A stretch of DNA of 64,000 nucleotides from the NCBI GenBank assembly GCA_964057225.1, contig OZ059894.1, positions 18,196,476 through 18,260,475 of the forward strand, given 5' to 3'. Positions 63,878-64,000 of the stretch are shown piece after piece. The translations under genes were made by a program, and so were the position numbers. How positions within the stretch are numbered: position 1 is the first letter of the stretch; the number at the start of each line of letters is the position of its first letter. Source of the DNA: Auanema rhodensis (Eukaryota; Nematoda; Chromadorea; Rhabditida; Rhabditidae). Under the pieces are notes generated by a model that saw only the letters and a program-made list of their open reading frames with translations, ran no database searches and was not told the DNA's origin.

Positions 63878-64000
63878 GAGTTACATACCATGTGTAAATC
63901 ACGTGTACATTTAATTAGCATAAATTAAAGTTCACGTAAATTTTAAAGTCATTGTTACCATGCACCAATATCCATAAAAATTTGTTTTTAGACTAATATG
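63878..64000 (+). repeat. Partial monomer at right window edge
   Basis: The first 123 bases of a zeta-like monomer (ATATCCAT, then TTAGACTAATATG) run into the window end. It matches the copy 7557 bp to the left, including the rare GTCATTGTTACC variant (63948 and 56391). The array and the current duplication both continue to the right. Confidence 0.93.

Larger units (their letters stand above)
1..64000 (+). repeat. Satellite DNA array, 176/166-bp monomers, head to tail
   Basis: Direct reading shows the motif GAGTTACATA recurring every 176 bp or every 166 bp from end to end. Between the anchors at 15 and 63878 I count 366 intervals, of which 55 are 166 bp. With one single-base insertion and four single-base deletions this reproduces the distance exactly. 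All copies point the same way and no unrelated sequence interrupts them. The consensus has about 59 G+C in 176 bases. The monomer is close to one nucleosome plus linker, the usual size of plant and animal centromeric satellites. A centromeric or pericentromeric location in a eukaryote, probably a plant, is inferred. I do not recognise the satellite family. No coding or RNA gene is supported anywhere in the array. Confidence 0.97.
26231..64000 (+). repeat. Domain B: newer monomer variants and large duplications
   Basis: From here the array carries variants I did not find to the left: ATGCGCCTATATC (first about 27546), CAAACTCATGG (first about 28575), CCGTATCTC (28481), GTGCTCATC (about 26774), AGTGTAAAATGG and GTGTGAATC. 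Short monomers drop to 19 of about 219. The higher-order structure is dominated by multi-kilobase duplications with few mismatches (1926, 1574, 4204 and about 6676 bp). The stretch 26231-33366 is a mosaic of these variants with repeated blocks but no single clean period that I could fix by eye. Confidence 0.85.
57553..64000 (+). repeat. 38-monomer duplication, copy 2 (incomplete at window end)
   Basis: Matches 50877 onward at 6676 bp, then at 6677 after the deletion near 52803 that this copy lacks. After an extra 880-bp block the offset is 7557 bp up to the last base (64000 against 56443). The deletion near 51328 is shared (58004), so it predates the duplication. Private features are GCATAACTTAAAG near 58121 and a replaced patch near 58695-58746. 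Confidence 0.9.

Noticed and set aside
1-64000. CRISPR array
   Set aside because: Repeats are 166-176 bp with no unique spacers between them and no cas genes. The period and divergence are those of satellite DNA.
1-64000. Mammalian-type CENP-B box
   Set aside because: I looked for the TTCG....A..CGGG core. ACGGGA occurs near the monomer end, and TTCG only in rare variants (for example 11761), but never in the required arrangement.
1-64000. tRNA, 5S rRNA or other Pol III gene in each monomer
   Set aside because: No B-box-like GGTTCGA motif, cloverleaf or rRNA sequence was recognised. The GGTTACCATGCACC segment does not fit.
1-64000. Known plant centromeric satellites (Arabidopsis 178-bp, Brassica 176-bp, rice CentO)
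   Set aside because: The length is similar to some of these, but the sequence does not resemble the ones I can recall, so no family name is given. A database search would decide.
1-64000. Embedded transposon or retrotransposon fragment
   Set aside because: Monomer spacing never departs from 176 or 166 bp by more than one base, which leaves no room for an insertion.

Overview
The whole 64-kb window is one uninterrupted head-to-tail satellite DNA array. It holds no gene, RNA gene, transposon, CRISPR array or unique-sequence island that I can support. The basic monomer is 176 bp (about 33.5% G+C in the consensus I counted). A second length class of 166 bp lacks a 10-bp block near the monomer end. 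Counting from the GAGTTA anchor at 15 to the one at 63878 gives 366 monomer intervals. Of these, 55 are the short form and there are five single-base indels (one insertion near 2240; deletions near 25111, 51328, 52803 and 58004). These numbers account for the 63863-bp distance exactly. All monomers lie in the same orientation.

Organism: a nucleosome-sized (166/176 bp) AT-rich satellite in an array this long, with higher-order repeats, points to a eukaryotic centromere or pericentromere. A flowering plant is my best guess. I do not recognise the satellite family, so species, and even kingdom, are inference. Positions inside the monomer are counted from GAGTTA = 1.

Layout: domain A (1-26230) is built from seven monomer classes, called here alpha (short), beta, gamma, delta, epsilon, zeta and eta. 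They recur in an ordered 11-monomer cassette of 1926 bp (gamma-delta-epsilon-gamma-chi-epsilon-epsilon-zeta-eta-alpha-beta, chi being a delta/beta chimera). Intact copies lie at 1393-3319 and 3848-5773, and partial or shortened ones at 6996, 14228, 15450, 17200, 21364 and 22586. Interspersed are runs of short monomers (7876-8705, 24864-25526), a zeta-rich cluster (5774-6995), a 3-monomer duplication (9410-10445) and a 6-monomer unit of 1036 bp (18246-21187).

Domain B (26231-64000) switches to other monomer variants (ATGCGCCTATATC, CAAACTCATGG, GTGTAAAATGG types) and much larger, fresher duplications. These are an 11-mer of 1926 bp twice (33367-37218), a 24-mer of 4204 bp twice (37913-46320), a 9-mer of 1574 bp twice (43877-47024, nested across the former), a 38-mer of about 6.68 kb (50877-57552, second copy from 57553 running off the window) and a 5-mer of 880 bp doubled inside that second copy (60368-62127). 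Short monomers fall from 36 of the first 147 to 19 of the remaining 219.

Nearly every monomer keeps an ATCACGTG site and a perfect 13-bp dyad CATGGTTACCATG. A conserved TAG on the minus strand closes that reading frame in nearly all copies. The three 60-codon minus-strand ORFs exist because this TAG is mutated there, so they are not genes.
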